A DNA stretch of 63,481 nucleotides from Methylovulum psychrotolerans (GCF_002923755.1 NZ_PGFZ01000004.1:202882-266362); one strand, 5' to 3'. Shown: positions 55,133 through 63,481, counted from the first letter of the stretch. Notes: generated from the letters alone by a model not told the origin. Translations and numbers: made by a program.

Positions 55133-55161
55133 AAAAAGTGTATCTACTAGATACACTTTTT
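55133..55161. repeat. 29-bp palindrome, copy 2 of 3
   Basis: Arms AAAAAGTGTATCTA and TAGATACACTTTTT around a central C (55147), so the core has the opposite orientation to copies 1 and 3. It lies 189 bases from copy 1, centre to centre. Flanks differ from the other copies, so only the 27-29 base core is conserved. Confidence 0.85.
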
Positions 55162-55280
55162 ACGCTAAACACAAAACAGATTATCTGCTTTCATTGCGAA
55201 AAATTACGGCGTACTATAAGGAAATTGGAGGTACATCACCATACTCTTATTAAGCAACAAAAGATGCTATGAAAAAGGAG

Positions 55281-55307
55281 AAAAGTGTATCTAGTAGATA
55301 CACTTTT
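55281..55307. repeat. 27-bp palindrome, copy 3 of 3
   Basis: Arms AAAAGTGTATCTA and TAGATACACTTTT around a central G (55294), 147 bases from copy 2 and about 160 bases before the ppsA start. GAAAAAGGAG just upstream looks like a ribosome site but is followed by no useful frame. The position suits an operator controlling ppsA. Confidence 0.85.
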
Positions 55308-55466
55308 TCAGATTAATCAACACCACCAACCCCAGGGATAAGCACACCCCCTACACCCATTAAACATCACCCAAAAGCTATCGGATCATTCTCTGTCTAT
55401 AAAAAAATAGGCTTGTCGGCATCCCCCACAAAGCCCATCTATAAAAACCAATAACAGGAAAGCACC

Positions 55467-57884
55467 ATGAGCAAAACCATCAATTACATCCGTTGGTTCA
55501 ATGAACTGACTATCGACGACATCCCTTTAGTAGGCGGTAAAAACGCTTCGTTAGGGGAAATGTATCAAGAACTGACCCCACAAGGCATTTTAATCCCGAA
55601 TGGCTTTGCCATTACTGCCGAGGCTTACCGTTATGTGCTGGAGCAAAACGATAGCTGGACGGCATTGCATCAGGCCTTGGATGCGTTAAACCCCGATGAT
55701 GTCAACGACCTTGCCAAACGCGCCCGCCAAGCCCGCGAGATTATTTACGCCGCGCCCCTGCCTGATGACTTGGTGCAACAAATCCTAACCGCCTACGCGC
55801 AACTGCAACAACAATATGGCGAAGAAGATACCAGCGTCGCGGTGCGCAGTTCGGCGACGGCTGAGGATTTGCCGACCGCCAGTTTTGCTGGTCAGCAAGA
55901 CACTTATTTAAACATACGCGGTGAGCAGGCATTATTAGAAGCCTGTAAACGCTGTTTTGCCAGCTTGTTTACCGACCGGGCTATCCATTACCGCATCGAC
56001 CAAGGCTTCGACCATTTCAAACTGGCCTTGTCCATCGGCATTATGAAAATGATCCGCTCTGACCTAGATGCCAGCGGCGTGATGTTTTCTTTAGATACCG
56101 AATCCGGTTTCAGCGATGTGGTGTTCATCACCGGCGCTTATGGTTTGGGTGAGAACGTCGTCCAAGGCGCGGTAGACCCGGATGAGTTTTACGTCCATAA
56201 ACCGACTTTCCGGGCAGGCTATAGGGCGGTACTGAAACGCACCTTAGGCGCGAAAAAAATTAAGATGGTGTACAGCGACGGCAACACCCGCGAACCGACC
56301 CGCAATATTGTCACCTCGGAAGCGGAACGGCAACGCTTTTGCCTCAGTGACACAGACGTGCTGACCTTAGCCGATTACGCCTTAAAAATCGAACAGCATT
56401 ACAGCCGTAAGGCAGGCCATGATAAGCCGATGGATATGGAATGGGCAAAAGACGGTTTGGACGGCAAGCTGTACATCGTCCAAGCACGGCCCGAAACGGT
56501 GGTGTCGCAATTGCGCGGCATGATTTTGGAACAATATGTCCTAAAAGGCCATGCCCCAGCCATCGTCACCGGCCACGCGGTCGGCAGTAAGATTGCCACG
56601 GGCAATGCGCGTATTATTCACCACGTCAACCAACTGGGCAGCTTTAAGGCAGGCGATGTGCTAGTCGCCGATATGACCACGCCGGACTGGGAACCGATTA
56701 TGAAAATCGCCTCGGCGATTATCACCAACCGGGGCGGGCGTACTTGCCATGCGGCGATTATCTCCCGCGAATTGGGTGTTCCGGCGGTTATCGGTTGCGA
56801 CAACGCCACCACGGCCTTAAGCAATAACTCACCTGTGACGGTGTCGTGTGCCGAAGGCGATAACGGCAAGGTGTATGCGGGGATATTGGATTTTGACATC
56901 AAAACCACCGATTTGTCCGGCCTGAAACACCCGAAGACCAAGATCATGCTGAACATCGGTAACCCTGAACTGGCCTTTAAGACCAGCTTCCTGCCGAATG
57001 ACGGGGTCGGTTTGGCACGGATGGAGTTTATCATCACCGAATACATCAAAGCCCATCCTATGGCCTTGCTGCATCCTGAACGGGTGCAAGATGCTGATGA
57101 GCTGGAGCAACTGCAATTGCTCACCCAGAATTACGCCAACGCCAGTGAGTTTTTTATCCAACGCCTTTCCGAAGGGGTAGCCACCATTGCCGCCGCGTTT
57201 TACCCCAAGCCTGTGGTGGTGCGCATGTCGGACTTTAAGACCAATGAATATGCCACCTTATTAGGAGGCCGCTGGTTTGAGTTTAACGAGGAAAACCCCA
57301 TGATCGGTTTCCGGGGCGCATCACGTTACAGCCACCCCGCGTATGCCGAAGGCTTTGCTTTAGAGTGTGCAGCGATGAAACGGGTGCGCGAAGAGATGGG
57401 GTTGAGCAATGTGATATTAATGGTCCCGTTCTGCCGCCGTATCCAAGAAGCCGAACGGGTTTTGGCCTATATGGCGGAACTGGGCTTAAAGCGCGGCGAG
57501 AATGGGCTAGAAATTTATGTGATGTGCGAGATACCCAATAACGTTATCCAAATTGACGGCTTCTCCGAACATTTCGACGGTTTCTCCATCGGCTCCAACG
57601 ACCTGACCCAATTGACGTTGGGGGTAGACCGCGATTCCGCTATCGTCGCCGAGGATTTCGATGAGCGCGACGCAGGCGTTAAGGAAATGATCCGCTTGGC
57701 GGTGACAGGGGCGCACCGTAACCACCGCCACTGCGGCCTGTGTGGGCAAGCCCCATCCGATTACCCTGAAATGGCGGAGTTTCTGGTGGAAATAGGCATC
57801 GACTCCATGAGCTTAAACCCGGATACCGTATTGCAGACGACGCAATTGGTCTTGGATACCGAGCAGCGTTTAGGAAGGGAATAA
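55467..57884 (+). CDS. ppsA: Phosphoenolpyruvate synthase
   Basis: The 805-residue protein is full length for PEP synthase, which makes PEP, AMP and phosphate from pyruvate and ATP. The N-terminal ATP-binding domain includes VGGKNASLGEMY and VRSSATAEDLPTASFAGQQ. The swivelling domain has GGRTCHAAIISRELGVPAV, with phospho-carrier His428. The C-terminal barrel has RMSDFKTNEYATLLGG, IGSNDLTQLTLGVDRD and LCGQAPSDYPE with catalytic Cys759. It is a gluconeogenic step, useful in organisms growing on C1 or short substrates. ACAGGAAAG precedes ATG 55467. Three palindromes lie in its upstream region. Confidence 0.96.
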   Translation: MSKTINYIRWFNELTIDDIPLVGGKNASLGEMYQELTPQGILIPNGFAITAEAYRYVLEQNDSWTALHQALDALNPDDVNDLAKRARQAREIIYAAPLPDDLVQQILTAYAQLQQQYGEEDTSVAVRSSATAEDLPTASFAGQQDTYLNIRGEQALLEACKRCFASLFTDRAIHYRIDQGFDHFKLALSIGIMKMIRSDLDASGVMFSLDTESGFSDVVFITGAYGLGENVVQGAVDPDEFYVHKPTFRAGYRAVLKRTLGAKKIKMVYSDGNTREPTRNIVTSEAERQRFCLSDTDVLTLADYALKIEQHYSRKAGHDKPMDMEWAKDGLDGKLYIVQARPETVVSQLRGMILEQYVLKGHAPAIVTGHAVGSKIATGNARIIHHVNQLGSFKAGDVLVADMTTPDWEPIMKIASAIITNRGGRTCHAAIISRELGVPAVIGCDNATTALSNNSPVTVSCAEGDNGKVYAGILDFDIKTTDLSGLKHPKTKIMLNIGNPELAFKTSFLPNDGVGLARMEFIITEYIKAHPMALLHPERVQDADELEQLQLLTQNYANASEFFIQRLSEGVATIAAAFYPKPVVVRMSDFKTNEYATLLGGRWFEFNEENPMIGFRGASRYSHPAYAEGFALECAAMKRVREEMGLSNVILMVPFCRRIQEAERVLAYMAELGLKRGENGLEIYVMCEIPNNVIQIDGFSEHFDGFSIGSNDLTQLTLGVDRDSAIVAEDFDERDAGVKEMIRLAVTGAHRNHRHCGLCGQAPSDYPEMAEFLVEIGIDSMSLNPDTVLQTTQLVLDTEQRLGRE

Positions 57885-57890
57885 AGATAA

Positions 57891-57934
57891 GGCAGGTACA
57901 AGCTGGGTAAGTCCGGTTTGTACCTGCCCAGCTT
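57891..57934 (+). terminator. Stem-loop after ppsA with two alternative pairings
   Basis: GGCAGGTACAA (57891-57901) pairs with TTGTACCTGCC (57918-57928). An overlapping alternative pairs AAGCTGGG (57900-57907) with CCCAGCTT (57927-57934). Only one can form at a time unless a pseudoknot arises. The position right after the ppsA stop suggests a terminator or 3'-end stabiliser, though the following T-run is weak. Confidence 0.45.
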
Positions 57935-58039
57935 AAATAGGGTATTTATCGGTTACAGCCAAAAACACTTCATCCCGAAGGATGGCAACCCAATAACATG
58001 GCAGCTTTCGGCATGACGTATTTGCAAAAAGTAGCGGTT

Positions 58040-58071
58040 AGCCCAGATCCTGCCCGATCAGGATTTGGGCT
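58040..58071 (-). terminator. Probable terminator of the cytochrome bd operon
   Basis: A 13-bp stem, AGCCCAGATCCTG with CAGGATTTGGGCT (one G-T pair), encloses a 6-base loop. It overlaps the last codons of cydX and, read on the minus strand, is followed after a few bases by CTTTTT. This fits an intrinsic terminator for the leftward operon. Confidence 0.55.
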
Positions 58072-58213
58072 CCTCAGTATCATCCGATACGCTTCCGCAC
58101 GCCGCGTCAATGCCATGATTATCAATATCGCACACCGATTCCAGCCACATGGCGTTGATGATGGCAAAAGCGGCGGCGAAACCAACGCCGAGTATCCAAG
58201 TAAAGTACCACAT
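58058..58213 (-). CDS. cydX: Cytochrome bd oxidase small subunit CydX
   Basis: I start at the ATG whose first base is 58213, giving 51 residues beginning MWYFTWILGVGFAAAF and then INAMWLE, the typical CydX sequence. AAGGGG precedes it; an in-frame ATG further upstream lacks support. CydX is a single-helix subunit that stabilises the CydAB oxidase and its haems. The tail after WLE is hydrophilic and longer than in E. coli. It follows cydB by 13 bases. Confidence 0.9.
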   Translation of the reverse strand: MWYFTWILGVGFAAAFAIINAMWLESVCDIDNHGIDAACGSVSDDTEEPKS

Positions 58214-58226
58214 AATGTCGCCCCTT

Positions 58227-59366
58227 TTAATAAAGTGTGTGTGAATCTTTGGCAATCGCCGCTTCGGTGATGCTGCCCCATAACACTTTGTAAACCCAAC
58301 GTGTGTAAAGCAAGACTATCGGCAAGAAAATAACGGTAATCCAAAATGACAGCAATAAGGTCGTATGGCTGGCGCTGGCATCCCATAGCGTCAGGCTGGA
58401 ACGGGGATCGCTCGTAGAAATAAGTAAGAACGGAAACAAAGCAAAACCCACCGTCAGCAATATACTGGCAAGCCCGACACTGCTGCACAAAAACGCTGCC
58501 ATCGTTGTCGGGCCCCGACCCAACAGCCATGCTAAGGCCAGTCCTAAAAACGCCAGTATCGGTGCCAGCATCATCAAGGGATAAGCCAAAAAGTGTTGTA
58601 ACCAGCCTGGGCCTACCGCAATCACGGTTTTATTTAGCGGATTAGACGGCGCCTCGGTCGTTGCCATTTGGGTTATTTCTGGGCGGTCTATGCCGATAAA
58701 CGCCCACAGCATAACGGCGGCCAGACCTGCCAACAGCAACGGCGCTAATAAGGACAATGCCTGGGTAGCACGTTCATGGACTATGCCTTCGGTACGCCAT
58801 TTTAGGAACAGCGCACCATGAAAACTGCTGGCCAATAAACTGACAACGCCGCATAACAAGGCGAATGGGCTTAGCAATTCCCAGAACGAACCGTCGTAAA
58901 ATGTCCGTAAATCTTGATCGAGATGGAAGGGCAGGCCGAGCAGCAAATTGCCGACCAGCACCCCCAGTAAAACAGGCGGTAACGTCCCGCCCACAAATAA
59001 GCCCCAATCCCAAGCGTTACGCCAGCGCGGATCACTGATCTTGCTGCGGTAGTCGAACCCGGCGGGGCGGAAGAACAAAGCGAACAGCACCAACAGCATC
59101 GCCGCGTACAAGCCCGAAAATAGCGTCGCATAAACGGCAGGCCAGATGGCGAATATTGCCCCGCCCAGCAAGATCAACCAGACTTGGTTGCCTTCCCACG
59201 TTGGCCCGATCGTATTGATAATAATGCGCCGCTCGACATCAGTCTTACCCAGCAACGGCAATAAAGTGCTGACTCCAAAATCAAAGCCTTCCGTGACCGC
59301 AAAAGCAATCGCGACAACGCCGATAAACACCCACCAGATTAGGCGGATAGCTTCATAATCAATCAT
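58227..59366 (-). CDS. cydB: Cytochrome bd ubiquinol oxidase subunit II
   Basis: The 379-residue protein is full length for CydB, with about nine membrane segments. It opens with the family motif IRLIWWVFIGVVAIAFAVTEGFDFG, then GPTWEGNQVWLILLGGAIFA and FFRPAGFDYRSK. With CydA it oxidises ubiquinol and reduces oxygen to water at high affinity. It is separated from cydA by a gene for a secreted protein, which is not the usual arrangement. Confidence 0.95.
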   Translation of the reverse strand: MIDYEAIRLIWWVFIGVVAIAFAVTEGFDFGVSTLLPLLGKTDVERRIIINTIGPTWEGNQVWLILLGGAIFAIWPAVYATLFSGLYAAMLLVLFALFFRPAGFDYRSKISDPRWRNAWDWGLFVGGTLPPVLLGVLVGNLLLGLPFHLDQDLRTFYDGSFWELLSPFALLCGVVSLLASSFHGALFLKWRTEGIVHERATQALSLLAPLLLAGLAAVMLWAFIGIDRPEITQMATTEAPSNPLNKTVIAVGPGWLQHFLAYPLMMLAPILAFLGLALAWLLGRGPTTMAAFLCSSVGLASILLTVGFALFPFLLISTSDPRSSLTLWDASASHTTLLLSFWITVIFLPIVLLYTRWVYKVLWGSITEAAIAKDSHTLY

Positions 59367-59394
59367 AGTTCAATCCTCGTCAATAATGGCCGGG

Positions 59395-59889
59395 TTATGG
59401 CTGATGGCCATGATGCTGCACATGGCGGGCATGGTCGCTCAGTTGCGCCGTAAAATAAGCATGGATGGCGGCTATTAGCCCAGGCTCATCGCTGACAAAC
59501 GCAATTTGCCCACCGTCCGGCAAATCCTGATAAGCAAAATGCACCTGCCCCGCCGCCGTACTCAGTTCCTTAACACCCGGCATGTCGTTGCCGTGGATGC
59601 GTTGCGGTCCGGAGAAATCGCCCTTAACAAACTGTGCGCTAAGTCCTGCCAGATGTTGGCGAATCAAGGCGATTTGTGCACTACCGCCCGCTTCTTTAGC
59701 AATCACCTGCTGGATGCCGCCGTTATCGGTCGGCTTGAAAATATGCAGGGTCTTTTCTAAACTGAACGGCATGACATGGCTACCGCGTTCGGCAACGGCA
59801 TCGAGCCGCTCGGTGGAAGCGGGTTCAAGCGCGTAGACATCCGTGCTAAACGCACACGAGATTAAACAGTAGGCTATTAATTTATTCAT
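59395..59889 (-). CDS. Secreted protein of unknown function between cydA and cydB
   Basis: The start is the ATG at 59889, overlapping the end of cydA by 8 bases with GGAG 6 bases upstream; it is clearly translated with the operon. The 164-residue product begins with a Sec signal (NKLIAYCLISCAFSTDVYA). The mature part contains GGIQQVIAKEAGGSAQIALI, GNDMPGVKELSTAAGQVHF and SDEPGLIAAIHAYFTAQLSD, and ends in a His-rich tail (HARHVQHHGHQ). The tail could bind metal or haem. I recognise no family with certainty. Its position implies a role in bd oxidase assembly or periplasmic protection, by inference. Confidence 0.7.
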   Translation of the reverse strand: MNKLIAYCLISCAFSTDVYALEPASTERLDAVAERGSHVMPFSLEKTLHIFKPTDNGGIQQVIAKEAGGSAQIALIRQHLAGLSAQFVKGDFSGPQRIHGNDMPGVKELSTAAGQVHFAYQDLPDGGQIAFVSDEPGLIAAIHAYFTAQLSDHARHVQHHGHQP

Positions 59890-61450
59890 GGACGGCTCCG
59901 CTGGTCTGTTCATGATAATAACGCCCGGTATGTAAGCTGCTGGGGCCTAGGCGGACATATTTAAGCATCAGATAAATCTCGATAATCAGCAACACGGTAT
60001 AAAACAAGGCAAAGCCCGCGATACTGAACCACAATTGGCCGATACTGACACTGGACACGCTCAGATGGGTTGGCAATACGCCGGAAATCGTCCACGGCTG
60101 GCGGCCCACTTCGGCGACGAACCAGCCAGTTTCGGCGGCAATCCACGGCAAGGGGATGCACCAGACCGCCAACCGCATCAGCCAGCGTTTTTGGTCGGCG
60201 ACACGGGTGGCACAATAGTAAAATGCCATAGCAAACACGAACAGCATCGTAAAACCGCAGGCCACCATAACCCGGAATGTCCAGAACAGCGGTGCGACTT
60301 TAGGGATACTGTCATTAGCGGCTTTTTCTATCATCGCGGGGTCGGCATCCACCACATTTTCGGTATACTTTTTCAGTAACAGGCCATAACCCAAATCGGC
60401 CTTATGTTCGGCAAAGTGTTGTTTTGCGGTACCGCTATGGTCACCACTGCGCAGTTTTTGCAAATCCGCGTAAGCCACCATGCCATTTTTGATCCGTGCC
60501 ACACTTTCCGTGCGTAATTCCTGTAAGCCTTTGACTTCTTCATCAATGGAGCGGGTGGCAATCAAGCCCAGCAGATAGGGAATTTTGATGGCATAATCGG
60601 TGGTTTGCTTGTCTTGGTTGGGAAAGCCGAACAGGGTAAAACTGGCCGGAGCCGGTTCTGTATGCCATTCCGCCTCAATCGCCGCGAGTTTTATTTTTTG
60701 CGTTTCGCCTTCGGTATAGCCGCTTTCGTCACCGAGTACGATGACAGACAATATTGAGGCCAAACCAAAAGCCGAAGCGATTGAAAACGAACGGCGGGCA
60801 AAGCCCATGTCACGCTTGTTCAGCAAATACCAAGAGCTGATGCCCAACACGAACATCGAACCCGTGACATACCCCGCCGCTACCGTGTGGACAAATTTGA
60901 CCTGCGCCACCGGATTTAAAATGACTGCGGCAAAGCTGGTCATTTCCATGCGTAACGTTTCGTAGTTAAATTCTGCCCCCACCGGATATTGCATCCAACC
61001 GTTAGCGATCAAAATCCATAATGCCGACAAGCTAGTGCCGACCGCCAGCAGCCAAGTTACAATAAGGTGTTGCACCTTCGTCAATTTATCCCAACCGAAG
61101 AAGAATAGGCCGACAAACGTCGATTCCAAAAAGAAGGCCATCCAGCCTTCGCTGGCTAATAACGGCCCAAAAATGTCGCCGACATAATGCGAGTAATACG
61201 CCCAATTGGTGCCGAACTGAAACTCCAGCGTCAGCCCCGTGGTTACCCCCATAGCAAAATTGATGCCGAATAGCTTACCCCAGAATTTGGTCATATCCTT
61301 ATATACTTCACGTCCGGTCAACACATAAACCGATTCCATAATGCCAAGGATAAACGTCATGCCTAGGGTTAGCGGCACAAATAAAAAGTGATACAAGGCC
61401 GTCAGGCCAAATTGCAGCCTGGACAACATAACGATATCGTCACCGATCAT
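59882..61450 (-). CDS. cydA: Cytochrome bd ubiquinol oxidase subunit I
   Basis: Starting at the ATG whose first base is 61450 (AGGAG upstream), the protein has 522 residues, the length of long-Q-loop CydA such as E. coli's. Landmarks are LSRLQFGLTALYHFLFVPLT with the haem-ligand His, GWMAFFLESTFVGLF with the conserved Glu, and EVGRQPWTISGVLPT near the quinol site. It carries the haems and the quinol-binding Q-loop. The upstream cydP overlaps its first 11 bases. Confidence 0.95.
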   Translation of the reverse strand: MIGDDIVMLSRLQFGLTALYHFLFVPLTLGMTFILGIMESVYVLTGREVYKDMTKFWGKLFGINFAMGVTTGLTLEFQFGTNWAYYSHYVGDIFGPLLASEGWMAFFLESTFVGLFFFGWDKLTKVQHLIVTWLLAVGTSLSALWILIANGWMQYPVGAEFNYETLRMEMTSFAAVILNPVAQVKFVHTVAAGYVTGSMFVLGISSWYLLNKRDMGFARRSFSIASAFGLASILSVIVLGDESGYTEGETQKIKLAAIEAEWHTEPAPASFTLFGFPNQDKQTTDYAIKIPYLLGLIATRSIDEEVKGLQELRTESVARIKNGMVAYADLQKLRSGDHSGTAKQHFAEHKADLGYGLLLKKYTENVVDADPAMIEKAANDSIPKVAPLFWTFRVMVACGFTMLFVFAMAFYYCATRVADQKRWLMRLAVWCIPLPWIAAETGWFVAEVGRQPWTISGVLPTHLSVSSVSIGQLWFSIAGFALFYTVLLIIEIYLMLKYVRLGPSSLHTGRYYHEQTSGAVHE

Positions 61451-61664
61451 GACGGGACTCCTGTGTGGGTTGTGAAGAAAAAGGCACCGCCGTTGGGGCA
61501 ATGGGTAAGGCAAAATGCACGGCAATATCCGGCTTGGCCGCTGGGCGGTCTTGCCAACGGAAGATCAAAAACCAAAGCCCCGTCAGTAAGATGATTTTGA
61601 CGGCCAGAGCCAAGGCTATTTCCCGGCGCAATAAACTGGGCGATTGGTGCGGATTGTTAGGCAT
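61440..61664 (-). CDS. cydP: Cytochrome oxidase small subunit CydP
   Basis: The 74-residue protein has LRREIALALAVKIILLTGLW followed by FLIFRW, one membrane segment with the R-x-E-x-A-L-x-L-x-x-K-I pattern of the CydP family. CydP genes sit just before cydA in many proteobacteria and may be accessory subunits of the bd oxidase. The 11-base overlap with cydA supports translational coupling. The C-terminus is Pro-rich and periplasmic or cytoplasmic; orientation is unclear. Confidence 0.75.
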   Translation of the reverse strand: MPNNPHQSPSLLRREIALALAVKIILLTGLWFLIFRWQDRPAAKPDIAVHFALPIAPTAVPFSSQPTQESRHDR

Positions 61665-61696
61665 ATTGGCTTCTTGGCAATAAGGATTGATGTTTT

Positions 61697-62128
61697 TTAA
61701 GATTTGTCGGCTTTATCGGTAGGCTTGCCTATCACTAAGGTCGATAAACCCAACAATAAAATGGAGCCGGATATTAACAAAATCTCTGTGCCCTCTGTGT
61801 GGTGGGTCTGAATATCGGCGATCAATAACCGGGATAATGCCGTAATGGCGATATAAATCAGACAGCGCACCGGCATGGCATTGGTCTGAAAATAAATCCC
61901 GACCATCGCCCCCAATTCCAAATAAATAAACAGTAACAAAATATCGTCTATGGTGGTATGCCCCTGGGCGACCATACCCACATAAGCGGCAACCGCCGAC
62001 CAGATCACACTCGCCCCGATAACAAAGAGCGCGAAATAATGGAAGGCCTCAATGAGCAAATTGCCCACCATATCGATACGCGCCTTATAAATTTCGCAAA
62101 GCTCGCTTAGCGGTAGTTGTCGTTTCAT
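61697..62128 (-). CDS. PsiE-like membrane protein
   Basis: The 143-residue protein has four predicted membrane segments: FHYFALFVIGASVIWSAVAA, DILLLFIYLELGAMVGIYF, RCLIYIAITALSRLLIADI, and ILLISGSILLLGLSTLVIG. The EAFHYFAL and LLLFIYLELGAMVGIYF stretches match the PsiE (phosphate-starvation-inducible E) family, whose function is not settled. TGAGGA lies just before the start. It lies 32 bases upstream of cydP in the same direction, so it may be the first gene of the same transcript. Confidence 0.75.
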   Translation of the reverse strand: MKRQLPLSELCEIYKARIDMVGNLLIEAFHYFALFVIGASVIWSAVAAYVGMVAQGHTTIDDILLLFIYLELGAMVGIYFQTNAMPVRCLIYIAITALSRLLIADIQTHHTEGTEILLISGSILLLGLSTLVIGKPTDKADKS

Positions 62129-62933
62129 AGTATCCTCATTTTAGTGGCTAGGGTATTGTAAAAGAAAACAACCTGCGTCTATTTTTATTAAAATGCCGCT
62201 GTTGCTGACTCACTTTAGCCATTATGCCACTATATTACAAACATCTAATGCAATTGACAGGCCAAATTTAGGCTTAAGGGCGATTTGTCCTTATTTGCTG
62301 GGAGGAAAGGTAAAATGCTTGATTTTAAAATGTTTCGGATCTAAAAAATGAAACATTTATATTTCATATTGAAACAATTTTGAAACGTGTTAAGGGTTAA
62401 CCATTCGCTCTTAGTCTTCGATATAACTCGCTTAGCGATTATTGTTTCATAGTGCCATACAGATTATTTTTAAGGTTGCCATCATTGGGATTATCAACAA
62501 TACCCCGGATCGTTTACGCAATGATATGTTTGTAGGCAAGAGGAAAATGGTGTTTATTGGGGGTATAAACAACAGATGACAGTGACTGTTCGATGATGTT
62601 CGTTAGGTAAGTTTTGTGTGTATAAGTTGTCAATAAAAGGCTTTTGGGATATATTTCATAAAAAGCGGGGTTTGTGTTTTGTTACGCGCTTGTTTTCAGT
62701 ATATCTAACAGCATCTTGCTAGGTATTTACTTAATATTAGGCCATTGAAACATGAGCGAATAACCAGTTGAAATATCTGCTTTACTGGCAAATAAATTAA
62801 AAGGCTGTTTTGATTGATGGTAATTTGGACTTGGCGAGGCTTAACCAGTCAGCCAACAGGACGTACGCCAATTGAATTTCAATGGTTTTTTTCGGGTGAA
62901 CGGTTTTACCACAATATTAGGCTTAACTAATCC
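62129..62933. other. Divergent intergenic region with repeated TGAAAC elements
   Basis: About 800 bases between the leftward psiE-cyd genes and the rightward ankyrin gene. It holds an inverted repeat AAATGTTTC (62328-62336) / GAAACATTT (62350-62358), and further TGAAAC copies at 62370 and 62381, GTTTCA at 62444 and TGAAAC near 62746. This clustering suggests regulator sites for the cyd/psiE transcript. No gene, tRNA or clear terminator is visible in the rest. Confidence 0.4.
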
Positions 62934-63398
62934 ATGAACAGAAGCAAAAAGCTAATTAACTTTCTCGAAACTCTTTGTGAGTTGCCTGACTTTGAAAATA
63001 CAGATTTCTCCGACATTAACGCCACAAATTATGAAGGAGACAATGCCCTTCATTTAGCTATATTAAGAGATGAATACGAAATTGCTGAAGAACTAATCGA
63101 ACTAGGTATCAATATTGATGCGAGAGGTGATTTAGGAAGAACGCCATTACATGGGGCCGCTTCGACAGGAAAAATGCAGTTCGTTATGCTTTTGGTAGAA
63201 AACGGGGCAGATTTATTTGCGCTCAATGAGGGTTATCCACCTTTCACTCTTGCTCGCTTTTCAAAAAATGATGCTATTTGTGATTATCTTGCCATTAAAA
63301 TGAAAGAATATCAGGAAAAGGATGCCACTGTTTACATAAAGGCTAAAATAAAGTATTTGGAACGTGAAATAGATCGTTTAAATAAAATCTTAAAGTAG
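62934..63398 (+). CDS. Ankyrin-repeat protein
   Basis: The 154-residue protein has ankyrin repeats in the middle: NALHLAILRDEYEIAEELIE, LGRTPLHGAASTGKMQFVML with LVENGADLFALNEG, and a weaker YPPFTLARFSKNDAICDYL. The C-terminus is a charged helix, probably coiled coil (KAKIKYLEREIDRLNKIL). It has no signal peptide. Such proteins mediate protein binding; single-gene ankyrin proteins are also common next to mobile DNA. The ribosome site is weak. Confidence 0.7.
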   Translation: MNRSKKLINFLETLCELPDFENTDFSDINATNYEGDNALHLAILRDEYEIAEELIELGINIDARGDLGRTPLHGAASTGKMQFVMLLVENGADLFALNEGYPPFTLARFSKNDAICDYLAIKMKEYQEKDATVYIKAKIKYLEREIDRLNKILK

Positions 63399-63471
63399 TT
63401 TATTAAGATACCCTAGTATCCAGTGAAAAACGCGCTACTTAGTTAAGCGGTTTTGAATTTTTAGTTTTATT

Positions 63472-63481
63472 ACTCGATCAT
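63472..63481. mobile_element. First 10 bases of a second copy of the IS4-type element
   Basis: The window ends with ACTCGATCAT, identical to the first 10 bases of the IS left end at 12841. A contig stopping exactly inside a repeated IS end is a common assembly pattern, so another copy probably continues beyond the edge. Ten bases alone are not proof. Confidence 0.5.

Noticed and set aside
54937-55307. A CRISPR array made of the three palindromic repeats
   Set aside because: Spacing is irregular (189 and 147 bases), the middle copy is inverted, and there are only three units and no cas genes.

Overview
The window looks like chromosomal DNA of a gammaproteobacterium of moderate GC content. A methanotroph-like Methylococcales member is my best guess, but this is inference: no methane oxidation gene lies here. 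The signs are pyoverdine-type biosynthetic logic, a cydP-cydA-cydB-cydX oxidase operon, a PEP synthase, and many sulfotransferases. Both edges look like assembly breaks: the first ~100 bases are the GC-rich tail of an unidentified gene, and the last 10 bases match the terminal inverted repeat of the IS element at 12.8-14.2 kb.

Region 1 (0.1-12.7 kb) is a surface-glycan or sulfation locus. It has four sulfotransferase-family proteins, a GT61-type glycosyltransferase, a large secreted protein resembling glycan-active enzymes, a GSCFA protein translationally coupled to an SGNH-like/GT32-like fusion, and a small HU-like protein. One sulfotransferase carries a C-terminal HU-like domain that closely resembles that stand-alone HU-like protein. 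An IS200-type element and an IS4-type element interrupt or border the locus.

Region 2 (14.6-52.0 kb) is a long nonribosomal peptide gene cluster, nearly all on the + strand. In order: MbtH, a JmjC/cupin-type hydroxylase, NRPS1 (FAAL-T-C-A-T-E-C-A-T), a TonB-dependent receptor, a PepSY membrane protein, a sulfotransferase-SCP2 fusion, NRPS2 (C-A-T-E-reductase), a two-domain aminotransferase whose first half is a pseudoenzyme, a PvdQ-like acylase, a PvdE-like ABC exporter, a diaminobutyrate aminotransferase, an ExbD-like protein, and a TolC/MFP/RND efflux system. My reading is that a fatty-acylated precursor is built (D-Ser, then probably 2,4-diaminobutyrate, then an unassigned D-residue). It is released reductively as an aldehyde, perhaps transaminated to an amine, exported to the periplasm, deacylated, and secreted. 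The receptor and PepSY protein point to re-uptake of a metal complex. The combination of pyoverdine-style periplasmic maturation with myxochelin-style reductive release is the most interesting system here.

Region 3 (52.1-63.5 kb) holds a likely anti-phage STAND protein (Cap4-like nuclease, NTPase, TPR repeats), an intergenic region with three copies of a near-identical long palindrome, PEP synthase, the cytochrome bd operon on the minus strand with an extra secreted protein between cydA and cydB, a PsiE-like membrane protein, and an ankyrin-repeat protein.
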